DNA of 21,789 bases from Streptomyces sp. NRRL F-5122. Its GTDB lineage: Bacteria > Actinomycetota > Actinomycetes > Streptomycetales > Streptomycetaceae. The position numbers and the translations under genes were made by a program. Shown in pieces: positions 8,222 to 15,534 of this stretch. The stretch's first letter is position 1; the number at the start of each line of letters is the position of its first letter. Location of the stretch: NCBI RefSeq assembly GCF_001507435.1, contig NZ_LMWH01000294.1:1-21789 (forward strand), in the 5' to 3' direction. The notes under the pieces were generated by a model. It was not told where the DNA came from. It searched no databases and saw only the letters and a list, made by a program, of their open reading frames with translations.

Positions 8222-8245
8222 GGACTTACACAAAGCCACTGACAC
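8222..8245 (-). repeat. Right terminal inverted repeat of the IS256-type element
   Basis: Read on the minus strand it begins GTGTCAGTGGCTTTGTGTAA and pairs with 6857-6880 at 16 of 24 positions. It starts a few bases after the transposase stop codon, as is usual for this family. Confidence 0.6.
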
Positions 8246-8257
8246 GTCCTCCACAAC

Positions 8258-8309
8258 TGGTCGTTGCCGGGCTGGGAGAAGTGGGGCCTGACTTCAGCGG
8301 CAACGACCA
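8258..8309. repeat. 12-bp inverted repeat with 28-nt loop
   Basis: TGGTCGTTGCCG (8258-8269) is exactly repeated in inverse at 8298-8309. It lies just outside the right end of the IS256-type element and downstream of the questin-oxidase gene (minus strand). It may act as that gene's terminator or be the end of another lost element. Confidence 0.4.
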
Positions 8310-8376
8310 AGGACGAGAGGTGGAGTTGGTCTGAGGCTCTGAGGAACTGCCTGGAACAGAGCCGAAAGGGGTGGCA

Positions 8377-9414
8377 TCAGGGCTCGTCGATCAGTTCGGT
8401 CGCACGAACAACGGCGCTGAGAGCATCCGCGCGGCCTGTGCGTTGGTGAACGTCGAGACAGGTGTCGGCGAGCTTGATGACGTGTTCGTCCTGGTGGCGG
8501 ACGGCCAGGGCGAATGTCTCCTCTGCTGACTGGGGTGCGGCGGGGAGCGTGTGCCGAGGGGCGGGTGCGTCAGGAGTGTAGGCGGCGGCCACGGCCGCGC
8601 TCGCCCCCCAGGCCGCGTGCAGGCTCATGACCCACTGGGCGCTGGGAAGTGCAGGCAAGGTACGCAGCACAGCCATCGGTGCGGTTGCAGCGTGAACCAG
8701 CATGACAGGCGAGCCATGCGCGTTCGGGAGGTAGTGCAGGGCGGCAGCCGTCGTCAGTTCGGCCAGCAGGTCCCGGGCCGCCCCGGCGTCCTCGGCGGGT
8801 CTCAGCGCGGCCAGCGCGCTTGGCCAGCCGGTCAGGCTGGTGAGCTGGTCGAGCCGGTGGTTGATGCCCCCGGTCTGGTCGGGAACGCGCGGAACGCCCG
8901 CAAGAGCGGACGCCGCGTCGGCGGTTCCGGACGGGGCGGCGGACGGCACCCGCTGCCAGCGCGCCGCCCAGTAGCCGAGGGCTTGGCCGAGCTCGGCCAG
9001 GCGCGGTCCGTCCTCGTGGTCCAGCAGGGCGTGGACGGCGTGGCCAGTACGGATCACACCGTGGGTGGCACCAGCCGCGATACCGGGCAGAAGCCGCGGC
9101 CACCACGTCTCCAGTACCACGCGCCAAGGCCGTTCGGTCATCTCTCGTTCGAAGAACGCAAGCCAGTCACCGAGACGATGCGGATCCCCGAGCGCTGTGC
9201 GCCATTCGGCGGCAGTGATGGGCGAGGCGCCGCGGGGGCGATCGTCCAGCCGACTCATGTAGAGGTCCAGCCAGCGGTGGACCTGTCGCGCGTATCCGCG
9301 TCTGACCATGGATTCCACTGCCATGGGACCGTGATTGGTCAGCCAGCCTTCAAATTCCGGTCCGGTCTCATGTAGCCGTTCGTAGGCCTCGTCGAGCGTG
9401 CCGTCGTTTCCCAT
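8377..9414 (-). CDS. Questin oxidase family protein
   Basis: A 345-residue protein starting MGNDGTLDEAYERLHETGPE followed by FEGWLTNHGPMAVESMV, a hallmark of the questin-oxidase family (DUF4243). Further family segments are WLDLYMSRLDDRP, LPGIAAGATHGVIRTGHAV, LHYLPNAHGSPVMLVHAATA and the late HQDEHVIKLADTCLDVHQRT. Fungal members cleave the anthraquinone ring in a Baeyer-Villiger-like oxidation without a known flavin site; bacterial members are mostly uncharacterised. Conserved His residues (NHGP, GATHGV, NAHG, RHQDEHVIKLAD) could bind a metal or the substrate. The length and frame look intact. The ribosome site before ATG 9414 is weak. No polyketide genes are adjacent, so the natural substrate cannot be inferred from context. 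Confidence 0.82.
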   Translation of the reverse strand: MGNDGTLDEAYERLHETGPEFEGWLTNHGPMAVESMVRRGYARQVHRWLDLYMSRLDDRPRGASPITAAEWRTALGDPHRLGDWLAFFEREMTERPWRVVLETWWPRLLPGIAAGATHGVIRTGHAVHALLDHEDGPRLAELGQALGYWAARWQRVPSAAPSGTADAASALAGVPRVPDQTGGINHRLDQLTSLTGWPSALAALRPAEDAGAARDLLAELTTAAALHYLPNAHGSPVMLVHAATAPMAVLRTLPALPSAQWVMSLHAAWGASAAVAAAYTPDAPAPRHTLPAAPQSAEETFALAVRHQDEHVIKLADTCLDVHQRTGRADALSAVVRATELIDEP

Positions 9415-9577
9415 GTGATCTGACTGTAGCCACGCGATGACGCGCCATCATCGGTCCAGGGATCCAGACCCGCCCCTACGCCGGACTTAGGACCTTCTGC
9501 TTGGGCACACTCTTGAGCCCCAGCTACAACTCTTCACGCCATCGCGGCTGACCAGGCGTTTCAGCTTGGCCCTGGCT

Positions 9578-9675
9578 CAGCGCGAGCATGCACGTACCTG
9601 CTCAACAATGCGCACTGCATCGTGATCGTGCAGCAGAATCAGAAGAAACTCCGCAAGCAACTGAAGTCTTTACGG
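9578..9675 (+). pseudogene. ISAs1-family transposase scrap
   Basis: QREHAR (9578-9595) and, one base out of frame, YLLNNAHCIVIVQQNQKKLR followed by KQLKSLR (9595-9675) match the conserved core of ISAs1-type transposases, where the usual text is QREHA.YLL..GAHY...VK.NQ..L..QLK.LPW. The frame slip and the lack of any other transposase sequence show a small dead fragment in the gap before the DinB gene. Confidence 0.6.
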
Positions 9676-9718
9676 ACCGAGGTGGCCTGGTGGGCCCATG
9701 CCTTGTCATGATCACCGG

Positions 9719-10222
9719 ATGAGTGATGACCAGCGCATGGCACCCTCCAAGGTGGCGGACGACCGTGTGTCGCTGACCTCGTTCCTGGACTACCAGCGGG
9801 CCACCTTGGCCATGAAGTGCCGGGGGTTGACCGCTGAACAGCTGAAGGAAAAGGCGGTGCCGACTTCAGGCCTGTCCCTGCTCGGCCTTGTCAGGCACGC
9901 GGCCGAGGTCGAGCGCAGTTGGTTCCGTACGGTGCTGAGCGGAGAACAGGGCGCGGCCCTGTGGCCCGCGGTCGATGGTGTCTTCGGCGAGTTCCATGTG
10001 GACGACGCCGACGTGGACGAGGCGTTCACGCTCTGGCATGAGGCATGTGAGGACTCCCGCGCTGTCACCGACGCCTTCAAGTCCCTTGATGACAGGGTGC
10101 AGTTCCGAGGCGAGGTCATCTCGCTGCGCTACGTCCTTACGCACATGATCGAAGAGTACGCACGTCACAACGGCCACGCTGACCTGCTGCGCGAGGCGAT
10201 CGACGGGGCGGTCGGCGAGTAG
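9719..10222 (+). CDS. DinB-fold protein (DUF664 type)
   Basis: A 167-residue four-helix-bundle protein of the DinB/DUF664 superfamily. Family text includes TSFLDYQRATLAMKCRGLTA, LSLLGLVRHAAEVERSWFRT, ISLRYVLTHMIEEYARHNGH and ADLLREAIDG. Three His residues in these segments (VRHAAEVE, THMIEEYARHNGH) form the usual metal-binding trio. Members include mycothiol- or bacillithiol-dependent S-transferases, so a thiol-transfer detoxification role is possible but not proven. ATG 9719 is chosen because relatives begin just before the DDRVSLTSFLDY region; ATG 9737 is an alternative, and neither has a strong ribosome site. It ends convergent with the transglutaminase gene, 205 bp apart, with nothing recognisable between them. 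Confidence 0.82.
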   Translation: MSDDQRMAPSKVADDRVSLTSFLDYQRATLAMKCRGLTAEQLKEKAVPTSGLSLLGLVRHAAEVERSWFRTVLSGEQGAALWPAVDGVFGEFHVDDADVDEAFTLWHEACEDSRAVTDAFKSLDDRVQFRGEVISLRYVLTHMIEEYARHNGHADLLREAIDGAVGE

Positions 10223-10427
10223 GCCGCCGGGCGAAACTGAACGCAACGTCGCCTCTGAGCCCTGCCACTCACATCTCCAGGATCTCCCCGACCGGCCCTG
10301 AACGATAGAAGCACCACACGCGTGGGGCGGATGCCGTACACCCAGGACTGGGTATGTCGGGGCCACAACCTGAGCAGGTCGGGACTGGCGCGGTGTGCGG
10401 CGCCCCGCTCCCAGTCCCCAGATCTGA

Positions 10428-11258
10428 TCACCCGACCATGTTGTGGGGCACAGCCAGGTCTTTCCGGGCGAACAGGCTGGTCAGGGCAAGCGGATCGTCT
10501 TTGGAGCAGACATCGGCGACCTCGTCGATAAGCTGGTCGTAGTCGGGCCCCGTATTGCCCTGATAGGCATCGGTCATGCGACCCCATTCGTCCCAGTTCA
10601 GCATTTCCTTCTTGCAGAGCGCGGCGAGGTCGCGGACAGCGTTGCCGCTGATCTCGGCCGGTCCCCAGGCGAAATCGACACCGGCCACCCCGAACTTCTG
10701 ACCGTCGACCAAACCCTGGCGATATTGAACCCACGCCTCACCGCCGGTCAGGAACTCGCCCACAGCGAGATCCTCGGGACGCTCGACATACGTCTTGCCG
10801 AGATGTTCGGTGTCGACGCGCACCCAGCGCCGCTGTCCGGCGTCCCAGTACTCGGTGATCCAGTGATCGACGCCGCAGCCCTCCAGAAAGTAGGTCCCGA
10901 AGCCGCACCGGGCCCGCGAGGGGATGCCCCTCGCTCGCAGGAATGCACAGGCGATGGTGGCGAAGTGCCGGCAGGTGCCGATCACTCGTGTCTCAGCGGT
11001 GCGAGCCTGCTGCAGCGGGGACGGATCGAGGGCGATCAGGGCGGCGATGAGCTCGTTGACCGGCCGGATGTTCTTCTCCGCGAGCCGGGCCTCAGGAATC
11101 CCTACCTTGGTGGCGTCAGCGGGCTGAATGACCAGGCCCTGCGCGGCCGCGCAGATACCAACGGGGTCATCCGGCAGGCTCCCGATGAGCTGGAGCTGCG
11201 TCGCGTGCAGGCTCGTGAAGGGTCCGGGCTGGGAGTAGTCGAGCGCGTCATCGGCCAT
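10428..11258 (-). CDS. Transglutaminase-like domain protein
   Basis: From ATG 11258 the protein has 276 residues and begins MADDALDYSQPGPFTSLHAT. The papain-like transglutaminase triad is complete: Cys96 in RVIGTCRHFATIACAFLRAR, His132 in CGVDHWITEYWD and Asp149 in WVRVDTEHLG. Bacterial members of this superfamily are mostly proteases, amidases or transpeptidase-like enzymes with unknown substrates. There is no signal peptide or membrane segment, so it is probably cytoplasmic. An upstream ATG at 11408 is in frame, but the additional 50 residues do not resemble the family and are Cys- and Arg-rich. No good ribosome-binding site precedes 11258, so the exact start is uncertain. Confidence 0.82.
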   Translation of the reverse strand: MADDALDYSQPGPFTSLHATQLQLIGSLPDDPVGICAAAQGLVIQPADATKVGIPEARLAEKNIRPVNELIAALIALDPSPLQQARTAETRVIGTCRHFATIACAFLRARGIPSRARCGFGTYFLEGCGVDHWITEYWDAGQRRWVRVDTEHLGKTYVERPEDLAVGEFLTGGEAWVQYRQGLVDGQKFGVAGVDFAWGPAEISGNAVRDLAALCKKEMLNWDEWGRMTDAYQGNTGPDYDQLIDEVADVCSKDDPLALTSLFARKDLAVPHNMVG

Positions 11259-11560
11259 AACCCGGCATAGTATGCGGCGGGTCTGACATCCGGCCCCGCA
11301 CAGCGCCCAGCCGATGTGTTGCTGAGACTCGCCGACATGTCTGCCGCCAAGCACGCTCAACCGTTCCCAGAACTCGCCGTCCGACGTTGCTGCTTCCCAC
11401 CGGCACAAGCGCCCAGGAGGTTGCCACCGATTCGGGTGATGGTTGAAGTGAACCGCTCCGGGTCTGGTGGAGGCTTTGAGGCCGGATCATGGCATGGGCC
11501 CCGGACATCCATGAGGTGGCCAGCGGCCTTGCTGTGGAACGTCACGCGTAATTCCCCATC
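11259..11560. other. 300-bp gap without a recognisable gene
   Basis: Lies between the transglutaminase start and the left 35-bp inverted repeat. Short open frames exist on both strands, but none has a recognisable domain or ribosome site. It presumably contains the promoter for the transglutaminase gene, which I could not locate with confidence. Confidence 0.4.
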
Positions 11561-11595
11561 AGCGGCGTCAGCTTCCCCGCCCACACGTTCCAACG
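11561..11595 (-). repeat. 35-bp inverted repeat, left copy
   Basis: On the minus strand it reads from CGTTGGAACGTGTGGG to AAGCTGACGCCGCT and matches 12286-12320 (plus strand) at 33 of 35 positions. It lies 7 bp after the stop codon of the hypothetical gene 11603-12181. On the minus strand one frame encodes RWNVWAGKLTPL here, the right copy encodes RSNVWAGKLTPL, and the two differences are W/S and one silent change. Confidence 0.85.
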
Positions 11596-11602
11596 CCACG
11601 TC

Positions 11603-12181
11603 TCAGGTCTCGGGGACCCATTCCAAGGGAGGGGGCATGCGACTGTAGTGGGGTCCCCTGGTGCCGTACTGGGCGAGGTGCAGGATCTCACCGCCGACCT
11701 GGAGCTCTGCCGGCGGAGGGTTGGGAACGGAGATCCGCGGGTGACGTTGGCCGTCGATAACGATGCCCTCCCGGAGTTGGTTCCGGCCGTCCGCCCAGCT
11801 CTGGGCCCGCTCGCGAGTCCAGGGGTTCTGCAGGGTCCGCGGGGCGGCCGGGTCGTGATCGTAGCCGTTGAGGCTACGGACGAGACCTTCGCTGTAGACA
11901 CCCTTGACCCGGAAGTTCTCCAGGTCATCCGCGCGCACGACCATGTTGACGTACCGGCGGCCGTTGCCTCTGTGCCGCCCGACCGCATGCCAGCGACCCC
12001 AGCCAGGGTCCCAGCGCATGGGCGGGATCCACAGCAGGGCGCCTGCCGGGAAGTGCTTTGTGCCACGCTGGATGTCGAGACCGCTCTCGCCGCGCGCGGT
12101 TTCCTGCGCCACGTTGGCCACCAGGCACCAGCCCAGCAGCCCGTCCGGCGTCTCTTCTTCGGTAGGTTCCGTGTCTGCCAC
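11603..12181 (-). CDS. Conserved hypothetical protein
   Basis: A 192-residue protein if begun at GTG 12181 (VADTEPTEEETPDGLLGWCL); TTG 12247 is also in frame. Its core, VAQETARGESGLDIQRGTKH followed by FPAGALLWIPPMRWDPGWGR and HAVGRHRGNGRRYVNMVVRA, resembles a group of hypothetical Streptomyces proteins that share the 'RRGTKHFAPGxKVW' and 'VGRHRG' motifs; function is unknown. No signal peptide or membrane segment is seen, and the many Arg and aromatic residues suggest a small beta-rich cytoplasmic protein. The gene lies entirely inside the segment bounded by the 35-bp inverted repeats, so it may have been moved as a unit. Confidence 0.68.
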   Translation of the reverse strand: MADTEPTEEETPDGLLGWCLVANVAQETARGESGLDIQRGTKHFPAGALLWIPPMRWDPGWGRWHAVGRHRGNGRRYVNMVVRADDLENFRVKGVYSEGLVRSLNGYDHDPAAPRTLQNPWTRERAQSWADGRNQLREGIVIDGQRHPRISVPNPPPAELQVGGEILHLAQYGTRGPHYSRMPPPLEWVPET

Positions 12182-12252
12182 ACCGAGAATCTTCAGGCAC
12201 GAGACGGGACGCGAACCAGCTCTTATCAGCTGAGCCGACCGGAGCAAACCAC

Positions 12253-12531
12253 ATGCGGATCACCAACCGCGGGAGAAACCGGCCTCGTTCGAACGTGTGG
12301 GCGGGGAAGTTGACGCCGCTGGTGCACGAGGACGTAGAGCCAGAGTACGTACGTCTTGGCGTCGTGCGTGCCCTGCTCGGCGTGGTTGTGTACGCCCTCG
12401 CAGGCGGTCTCGGCGCGCTCGTACACCCGATGATCGCGCTGATCGCTTTCCTAGTGCTCCCCCTCTTCTACTTCCTCACCAGTGAAGGATTCCTCCTGGC
12501 CGGGGCAGGCACATCCTCTCCGGCTACCTGA
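12253..12531 (+). pseudogene. TMEM175/DUF1211-like C-terminal fragment
   Basis: Residues from YVRLGVVRALLGVVVYALAG on, with LGALVHPMIALIAFLVLPLF and YFLTSEGF, resemble the last two membrane helices of bacterial TMEM175 (DUF1211) proteins, which are about 200 residues and form potassium-permeable channels. The first four helices, including the filter-forming helix one, are absent. The N-terminal 35 residues come from sequence containing the right 35-bp repeat (RSNVWAGKLTPL), so the fragment appears joined to foreign DNA. It starts ATG 12253 with no clear ribosome site. A tiny two-helix membrane protein is possible, but a truncated gene is more likely. Confidence 0.45.
12286..12320 (+). repeat. 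35-bp inverted repeat, right copy
   Basis: Begins CGTTCGAACGTGTGGGCGGG and ends TTGACGCCGCT; inverted relative to 11561-11595 with two mismatches. Outside the 35 bp the two sides do not match beyond chance. The two copies enclose 690 bp carrying the hypothetical gene. Confidence 0.85.
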
Positions 12532-12572
12532 ACCGCTAGCGGCCGACCCGTGTCAGAAGCACATCCACTCCT

Positions 12573-13550
12573 TTAGGGTTGGATGACGACGGCGCCGCGC
12601 GCTTTCTTTTCTGCAATGGCGCGATAAGCGTCCGGTCCATGGTCGAGGTCGAAGGCTTGCGCAATCGGGAGAGGCCTGAACTCTCCGCGCTCGAAATAGG
12701 GGCTGATCCGCTTCAGACGCTCGGCAGAGGCGGCTGCGTCCAGCTTGCGGCTGTCCGCGCCCAGCATCCGCAGTTCGCGGTGGTAAAAGTCGCGCAGGTC
12801 GATCTCGACGGTCGAGGTGCCGATCGCGCTGATAACGACGAGACGTCCCCGGTTGGAGAGGGACGCGACCGCGGATGGCGTGGTGACGCCGCCTACGGCG
12901 TCGTAGACGACGTCGGCGCCTTGGCCGCTGGTGATGCGACGGATCTCGGCTGGCACGTCGGTGTCGTCGTTGAAGGGCACGAACTCGTCGATGGCTTCTG
13001 CCGCAGGGGAGCCGGCGGCTGGGGCGTGGGGGGCGACACCGAGAACGCGGTGGGCGCCCATGGCACGGGCGATCTGTGCGACGGCTCCACCGACCCCTCC
13101 GGAGACGCCGAAAACAGCGATGGTCTCCCCGGCGGCAAGTCGGGCGGTCTCGATGGCACCGAGCCATCCGACCACATAATTTACGCCGATCGTCGCTGCC
13201 TCGGCGAAGTTCAAGGTTTCGGGCTTGCGGACCAAGGCGTCAATGGGTAGCGCCATGCGCTGTGCGTGGGAGCCGTCGCGGGTGAATCCGATGTCGCCTC
13301 CCGTGCCCCATACCTCTGCGCCCACCCAGTCGTCGGGTCCTTCAAGGACAACGCCGGCGAAATCACGGCCGGGGATACGGGGGAGGGTGGTGCCCTCCAT
13401 GCGTCCTGAGACATCCATTAGGTCTGAGGGGTTGATCGAAGCGGCTTTGACAGCAACGATCGCCATGCCGTCGTCCGCAACCGGGTCCGCGACCTCACCG
13501 ACAGTCAGCACCTCGGGTCCACCGAATCGCTCGAACCGTAGCGCGCGCAT
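12573..13550 (-). CDS. NADP-dependent medium-chain oxidoreductase (quinone oxidoreductase type)
   Basis: A 325-residue MDR-superfamily protein: N-terminal GroES-like fold (MRALRFERFGGPEVLTVGEV; INPSDLMDVSGRM; IPGRDFAGVVLEG) and a Rossmann domain with the glycine motif IAVFGVSGGVGGAVAQIARA, then ADVVYDAVGG and the closing KKARGAVVIQP. The zinc ligands of true alcohol dehydrogenases are not evident, so it belongs with the zinc-free quinone reductase/enoyl reductase group that reduces quinones or activated double bonds with NADPH. ATG 13550 is chosen because AAAGGA sits 9 bases upstream. It is the fourth gene of the ring-cleavage operon, 39 bp after the second CMD gene, and may reduce a quinone or an unsaturated intermediate. 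Confidence 0.88.
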   Translation of the reverse strand: MRALRFERFGGPEVLTVGEVADPVADDGMAIVAVKAASINPSDLMDVSGRMEGTTLPRIPGRDFAGVVLEGPDDWVGAEVWGTGGDIGFTRDGSHAQRMALPIDALVRKPETLNFAEAATIGVNYVVGWLGAIETARLAAGETIAVFGVSGGVGGAVAQIARAMGAHRVLGVAPHAPAAGSPAAEAIDEFVPFNDDTDVPAEIRRITSGQGADVVYDAVGGVTTPSAVASLSNRGRLVVISAIGTSTVEIDLRDFYHRELRMLGADSRKLDAAASAERLKRISPYFERGEFRPLPIAQAFDLDHGPDAYRAIAEKKARGAVVIQP

Positions 13551-13589
13551 ACTCGCTGTCCTTTCCGTGCGTTGCATGAGGTGTGCTGA

Positions 13590-14123
13590 TCAGCGGGGCA
13601 TGGAGAAGCGTGCATCGGTGTCGATGTCCACATCGAGCGCATTAATCATCAAGGCAAGCCCGCTCCACCGGTTGATGATCATCAATACTTCCAGCAGTTG
13701 CTCGTCGTCCAGCCCCTCGCGTACTCGCTCCAGCGTGCCTGGAGCCAGCGACGCGGTAGTGACTAGTTCGGTAGTCATCTCCAGAACCGACTGCTCGAGT
13801 GCGCTAAATCCACCCTCGGTGAGGTGGCCGTCGGCAGCTAGGGCGTCGCGTTGCCGCGATCCGACACCATGGTCTTCAGCCTGGGGAATGTGCTGCACGA
13901 TCTCGTACGGACACCTCATTAGGTGCCCAACACGCAAGATGACCAGCTCTCGCAAGCGCGCGGATACTGCTGTACTGGTCAGCGCAGCGCGACCGGCGAT
14001 CATCCACCCCTCGAAAGGCTTTCCCGCGTACGCCAATGCTCGATAAACGTTGAGATTTCCACGCTCGGTGACCAGGTCACGGACCTGGTCGGACATAGTG
14101 GTGCAGTAGGAAATCCGAGTCAC
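13590..14123 (-). CDS. Carboxymuconolactone decarboxylase family protein, second copy
   Basis: A 177-residue all-helical CMD-family protein. Typical text: LNVYRALAYAGKPFEGWMIA, SARLRELVILRVGHLMRCPY and EIVQHIPQAEDHGV, with the family's C-x-Y-E-x-x-x-H pattern at RCPYEIVQH. CMD proteins decarboxylate or rearrange ring-cleavage lactones, or act as AhpD-like peroxidases; the CxxC pair needed for AhpD activity is absent, favouring a non-redox role. It starts at GTG 14123, overlapping the preceding stop by four bases (GTGA), so translation is probably coupled. It has the same length and block order as the upstream CMD gene, indicating a tandem duplication with divergence. Confidence 0.85.
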   Translation of the reverse strand: MTRISYCTTMSDQVRDLVTERGNLNVYRALAYAGKPFEGWMIAGRAALTSTAVSARLRELVILRVGHLMRCPYEIVQHIPQAEDHGVGSRQRDALAADGHLTEGGFSALEQSVLEMTTELVTTASLAPGTLERVREGLDDEQLLEVLMIINRWSGLALMINALDVDIDTDARFSMPR

Positions 14124-14653
14124 TGGGAGGTCTCCAGTCGGGCCTCGTGATCAATGTCAAGATCGACAGCGTTCAGCACAAGGGCGAGTCCGTAGTAGAG
14201 GCTGACCAGCAGCAGCAGTTCAGTCAGCTCTGCCTCATCGAGCGCGGCCCGGGTCACCTCGAAGGTCTCCTCCGTCACGGTGCCGGTCGTGCACAGCTCA
14301 TCGACGAAAGCCAACACGGTTCGCTCTGTCTCAGTGAAGCTGGGCGCCAGCCCCTCGGCGCTGAGCGCATCAATCTCTGTCTCGCTGATCCCGGCCCTGC
14401 GCCCCACGTAGGTGTGCTGCGCGATCTGGTAGGCGCAGTGCTGGACGTGGGCGATCCGCAAGACCGCCAGCTCGCGGAGCCGAGGGCTGAAGGTACGGCT
14501 GTCCAGTTGTGCGTCGACCATCTGGCTCCAGCCGTCGAACACTTTGGGCGCCCCCGCCAGAAGACGGAAGACGTTCAGCTCACCTCGCCGGCGCATGAAA
14601 TCCCGGGCGTCGGGGCTTGCGGACGCGGCTGGGCTCAGCGGAATACGTGACAT
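14120..14653 (-). CDS. Carboxymuconolactone decarboxylase family protein, first copy
   Basis: A 177-residue paralogue of the next gene, with FMRRRGELNVFRLLAGAPKV, FSPRLRELAVLRIAHVQHCA and YQIAQHTYVGRRAGIS, ending VLNAVDLDIDHEARLETSQ. The C-x-Y-x-x-x-x-H pattern is CAYQIAQH, with Gln where the second copy has Glu, so active sites may differ or one copy may be structural. ATG 14653 has GGAGG 7 bases upstream, lying inside the end of the dioxygenase gene, and begins 2 bp after the dioxygenase stop. Its position directly after a ring-cleavage dioxygenase supports a role on the cleavage product. A hetero-oligomer with the second copy is possible. Confidence 0.86.
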   Translation of the reverse strand: MSRIPLSPAASASPDARDFMRRRGELNVFRLLAGAPKVFDGWSQMVDAQLDSRTFSPRLRELAVLRIAHVQHCAYQIAQHTYVGRRAGISETEIDALSAEGLAPSFTETERTVLAFVDELCTTGTVTEETFEVTRAALDEAELTELLLLVSLYYGLALVLNAVDLDIDHEARLETSQ

Positions 14654-14655
14654 CC

Positions 14656-15534
14656 TCAGTCCTCCGCGCGGGACAGGACGAACGTCCACTCGACGGTCTG
14701 GAACGGCTCGTTCATACGGGTGCCGTCCGGCGCGGTCTCACCCGCATCGTGGTGGACGAAGTCCGCCACCAGGTTGCGTCTGACCCCGAAGACCGCGTCG
14801 TGCTCCAGGTAGGGGTCGTCGCTGCGGACCAGCATGGTGATGAGCGGCTCGAAGCCGTCAGCATGCAACCAGAAGTGCACGTGCTCGGGGCGCATCGGCG
14901 AACGCTTCGCGGCACGGAGGATCTCTCCACAAGGCCCGTCGGTGGGCACCGGGTAATACAGCGGCGTCACCGAGCGGTACCAGAACCGGCCTTCGGCGTC
15001 GGTGGTCAGCAAGGCTCGCATGGCCAAGTGATTGTGCAGCTTGTCCTGCATCTGCACGTCGTAGAAGCCCTCCCCGTCGCTGTGCCACGTATCTACCTTG
15101 GCGTTGACCACGGGGTTACCATCCGAGTCGAGCACCCGACAGTTGACGAACATCGGGGTCCCCTCTACCTCGCCGGAGATGTCCGATCCGTTCTTCGCCG
15201 TCGGTCGGCCTTCGACGTAAAAGGGGCCGAGTAGCGTGGAATCTGTCACAGACCCACCGCCTGGATGGTAAATCAGATCCACAAGTACGCTCAAACCCAA
15301 AATATCGGACAGCAGGACAAATTCCTGCCGAGTCGGCGTGCAGGTCTTGCCCACACGCTCGAGAAAATCCATGGCCTTGAACCACTCTTCGCTGGTCAGG
15401 CGTACCTCGCGTGTGAATTCGTGCAGATGCCGCACTAGGCAGGTGAACAGCTCTTTGACGCGCTCGTCCTCCGCGCCGTCGAAAGTCTTCTGCACTTCCT
15501 CGGTGATCGAGATTGCCGTCAGATCGATAGACAT
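14656..15534 (-). CDS. Intradiol ring-cleavage dioxygenase (hydroxyquinol/catechol 1,2-dioxygenase type)
   Basis: A 292-residue non-haem Fe(III) enzyme. The four iron ligands are visible: Tyr158 in GEGFYDVQ, Tyr194 in LYYPVPTDGP, and His218 and His220 in MRPEHVHFWLHADGF. The N-terminal helical linker (EEVQKTFDGAEDERVKELFT) and TLLGPFYVEGRPTAKNG match the hydroxyquinol 1,2-dioxygenase/chlorocatechol branch. The reaction opens an ortho-diphenol ring with O2; hydroxyquinol would give maleylacetate, catechol would give cis,cis-muconate. ATG 15534 has GGGAGA just upstream; a frame extension to 15771 lacks family similarity. First gene of a four-gene minus-strand operon. No maleylacetate reductase is nearby, so the substrate remains open. 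Confidence 0.88.
   Translation of the reverse strand: MSIDLTAISITEEVQKTFDGAEDERVKELFTCLVRHLHEFTREVRLTSEEWFKAMDFLERVGKTCTPTRQEFVLLSDILGLSVLVDLIYHPGGGSVTDSTLLGPFYVEGRPTAKNGSDISGEVEGTPMFVNCRVLDSDGNPVVNAKVDTWHSDGEGFYDVQMQDKLHNHLAMRALLTTDAEGRFWYRSVTPLYYPVPTDGPCGEILRAAKRSPMRPEHVHFWLHADGFEPLITMLVRSDDPYLEHDAVFGVRRNLVADFVHHDAGETAPDGTRMNEPFQTVEWTFVLSRAED

Larger units (their letters stand above)
6857..8245 (+). mobile_element. IS256-family insertion sequence, inactive
   Basis: About 1.39 kb, containing one mutator-type (IS256) transposase gene and bounded by imperfect terminal inverted repeats (GTGTC at each tip and a shared GTGTA-GTCC block; 16 of 24 positions match). Flanking bases (CGACGAGC on the left, GTCCTCCA on the right) do not form the 8-9 bp target duplication usual for this family, so flanks have rearranged or the exact ends differ by a few bases. 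The transposase is frameshifted, so movement would need a related enzyme in trans. Confidence 0.8.

Noticed and set aside
6857..8245. Target-site duplication around the IS256-type element
   Set aside because: Bases on the two sides do not match over 8-9 positions, so no duplication is claimed.
12533..12542. 10-bp palindrome CCGCTAGCGG after the oxidoreductase stop
   Set aside because: It has no loop, is short, and cannot form a convincing terminator.
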